DNA of 64,000 nucleotides, from positions 174,796 through 238,795 of the forward strand of contig CAWGLY010000001.1 of assembly GCA_963823505.1 (NCBI GenBank). Direction: 5' to 3'. The notes beneath the pieces are model-generated. The model was not told the origin of the DNA. It ran no database searches and saw nothing but the letters and a program-made list of their open reading frames with translations. This stretch comes from DATHZQ01 sp963823505. GTDB taxonomy: Bacteria; Actinomycetota; Acidimicrobiia; Spongiisociales; UBA5794. Shown piece after piece: positions 62,384 to 64,000 of the stretch (positions within the stretch are counted from its first letter, which is position 1; each line of letters starts with the position of its first letter). A program made the position numbers and the translations under genes.

Positions 62384-62490
62384 CTAGGACACTGCTGATT
62401 AACGTCAGTTCGAGCTCGTGACCGAGGTCGTGACCAGGCACCGTGGCGGACCCGCGAGCCCTCACGACGATTTGATCAGCAGTCTCCTAG
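62384..62490. mobile_element. MITE-like element, copy 3 (107 bp)
   Basis: Ends CTAGGACACTGCTGATTAA and, on the other strand, CTAGGAGACTGCTGATCAAA. Same orientation as copy 1, interior essentially identical to it. The CTAG at 62487-62490 provides the stop of the next minus-strand gene. Confidence 0.88.
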
Positions 62491-62992
62491 ACCTTCGTCG
62501 ACGTCTGCTGCGACGCCATCATTGCCTGGATCCCTGTCGCGGCCACCACCAACGTTCCCGCCAGCAGCAGCACAAACCCGATGGGGTTGGCGCTTGCTGT
62601 GAAGGCGGCCGGCGCCGCCCGGCCTTCCCAAGCTGGGCGAACGAGTCGGTTCGGGTTCTTCGCACCGCGTCCAGAGGCGTCGAGCCACTTGACGATCGCA
62701 TAGACGAACAAGCGCGGCACCGATCACCGTGAGCGCAATGCCCGAAGTGCGGTCCAGCCGGTCCTTGCGCGGGGGCGGTCGGCAGGTACGACGGCAATCA
62801 AGACGACGAGGACACCACCTGCGCCCAAGTGTCGAGACCTCCCAGATCGTCGGCAGTCCGTCGGGGAAATCGGGCACGGCTTGCGCCAGCCCGGGCATCA
62901 ACCCCTCTGCATCCCGAACTGACGGCCTTCACGAACAGGCCTATGACCCCCACAGTGGCACCCAGCAGCGCCATCGCACGTTGATTGTGCAT
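62487..62992 (-). pseudogene. small membrane protein gene, multiple frameshifts
   Basis: ATG at 62992 follows AAGGAG by five bases. Pieces in all three frames: MHNQRAMALLGATVGVIGLF, PGLAQAVPDFPDGLPTIWE, GLDTWAQVV, RLDRTSGIALTVIGAALV, RLFVYAIVKWLDASGRGAKN, ANPIGFVLLLAGTLVVAATG, ending QTSTKV. Joined, they give a protein of about 165 residues with three or four membrane helices. Four or so indels in 500 bases is extreme for a decaying gene whose peptide is otherwise so coherent. Confidence 0.6.
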
Positions 62993-63126
62993 CCTGGCTC
63001 CTTCCTCCTGGCGCCCCACGGTAGAGGTTTCGATACCAGCGATTGCCAGCATTTTGCCCGGAGAGGCGGAGATCGGACCGGCAGCACTCTTCTACCCTGA
63101 CGTCTCGTGCGGACCGAGGGGACATC

Positions 63127-64000
63127 ATGAACGACGGAAATGCGGCAACTCGGCGAGGAGTACTGGGAGTACCAACTCGAGGTCACACCCGACCATGGCC
63201 CTCATGCTCGGCGACCACCGCTACGACGAGCAGAAATCGAGGGCACGTCGCGCGAGGCGGGCGGCGACTGGGACGACCACGAGTTTGCTGCGAGGGCCGA
63301 GGCCATCCCGACCCCGGCCGCAACGCCGACGACCAGATCCGCGACGTCCTGATGTTCGAGGCGGGCTCCCGCCGCCGACCTGGAGGAGACCCGGCAGGCG
63401 GAGCTGGCCGTCAACCACACCATCGGCATGCAGGCGAACTTCCCCGTGATGATCCAACAGTTCCCAATCATGGAGCCGGAGCATGCCGAGGCGATGCTCA
63501 CCAAGTATCAAGGCATGGCCCGGATGATCCGCCAATCCACCGCTCGGGTGGAGGAAGGCGTAGCCAACGGCCGGGTACCGATCCGCTATCACGTCGACAA
63601 GACGGTCGAGCAATTGGACGCCTATCTGGCGCTTGACCCTGCGGACGATCCTTATCTGGCGCTGCACGCTCCGCAGCCTTCAGCGACGGCGACGAAGCGG
63701 CATGGCGGAACCGGATCAGCGCCGTGATCGCTTCCGACGTGCGCCCGCGTGGGCCGACTACCGCCAAGTCCTGGTCGACCGGTGGCGCCGTTTACGCCCG
63801 GCGGACCAGCCGGGCGTATGCCACCTCGACGACGGTGAGGAGCTCTACCGCAAGGCGATCAGACGCCACACGTCGGTGGATCTCTCCGCAGAGGAGATCC
63901 ACGAGGTCGGCCTGGGCCAGATCGCGAAGCTCGGCGACGAGTATCGCGAGCTGGCGGCGAAGTGCTGGGCACGACTGACCTCTATGAGATCTTCAGCCGG
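63127..64000 (+). pseudogene. DUF885 family protein, frameshifted and cut by window end
   Basis: From the ATG at 63127: RQLGEEYWEYQLEVTPDH, ALMLGDHRYDEQ, DDHEFAARAEAIP, DVLMFEA, then the longest continuous part (MQANFPVMIQQFPIMEPEHA, YQGMARMIRQSTARVEEGVA, DKTVEQLDAYLALD, DPYLALHAPQ), then VIASDVRP, DGEELYRKAIRRHTSVDLSA, EEIHEVGLGQIAKL. This is the N-terminal half of a DUF885 protein (alpha-helical, peptidase-related). At least five frame changes; the HExxH-like part would lie beyond the window. Confidence 0.65.

Overview
The window looks like a high-GC actinomycete chromosome segment (Actinomycetota; the mix of SLH-like secreted proteins, F420-type nitroreductase, DUF5808, cyclase-ATPase-TPR regulators and an AICE-type replication/transfer core would fit Acidimicrobiia or a relative, but the class is an inference). 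No rRNA is present; one complete tRNA gene, tRNA-Arg(ACG), is seen at 60452-60528 on the minus strand.

Layout. (1) 1-14.9 kb is ordinary chromosome: DUF4389 protein, polyphosphate kinase 2, DUF5808 protein, F420-type nitroreductase, SLH-like secreted protein, Vgb-like lipoprotein, CHAD protein with a possible CYTH-like partner, methyltransferase, a large class III cyclase/ATPase/TPR regulator followed by an FAD disulfide oxidoreductase, and a frameshifted VOC gene. (2) 14.9-60.5 kb is a compound genomic island downstream of tRNA-Arg(ACG). The 43-bp 3' part of that tRNA recurs at 14880, 30467, 38031 and 39661, all in the same orientation, so the island is read as four stacked modules. Module A (14.9-30.5 kb) holds an unknown 636-aa protein, a decayed hicBA pair, a duplicated 1.33-kb ECF sigma/anti-sigma cassette, an oxidoreductase, a two-domain cyclase/ATPase/TPR protein, IS remnants and a VIT-like membrane protein. 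Module B (30.5-38.0 kb) holds secreted proteins, a second ECF sigma/anti-sigma pair and a histidine kinase/response regulator pair. Module C (38.0-39.7 kb) carries only a Fic gene. Module D (39.7-60.5 kb) is an actinomycete integrative element (Nudix, DUF5919-like regulator, Pra-like, FtsK-type Tra, RepSA-type initiator, Xis, integrase) loaded with defence genes. (3) 60.5-64 kb is chromosome again, with three consecutive frameshifted genes.

Defence content. On the minus strand, one tightly spaced operon runs res - mod - kwaA-like - kwaB-like - dCTP-deaminase/Shedu fusion (48.3 down to 39.9 kb). On the plus strand, next to the tRNA, a lipase-like alpha/beta hydrolase overlaps a 1213-residue TIR-like/NB-ARC/TPR protein whose two TPR blocks are nearly identical tandem repeats. 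The deaminase-Shedu fusion and the hydrolase plus STAND pair are the best candidates for undescribed systems.

Other structure. Three copies of a 107-bp inverted-repeat element (MITE-like) sit at 1738, 27179 and 62384; each ends in CTAG and in each case that CTAG supplies the TAG stop of a minus-strand reading frame. Indel-type frameshifts are frequent at 47.6-53.6 and 61.8-64 kb, so either the element core has decayed or the assembly has unresolved indels there.
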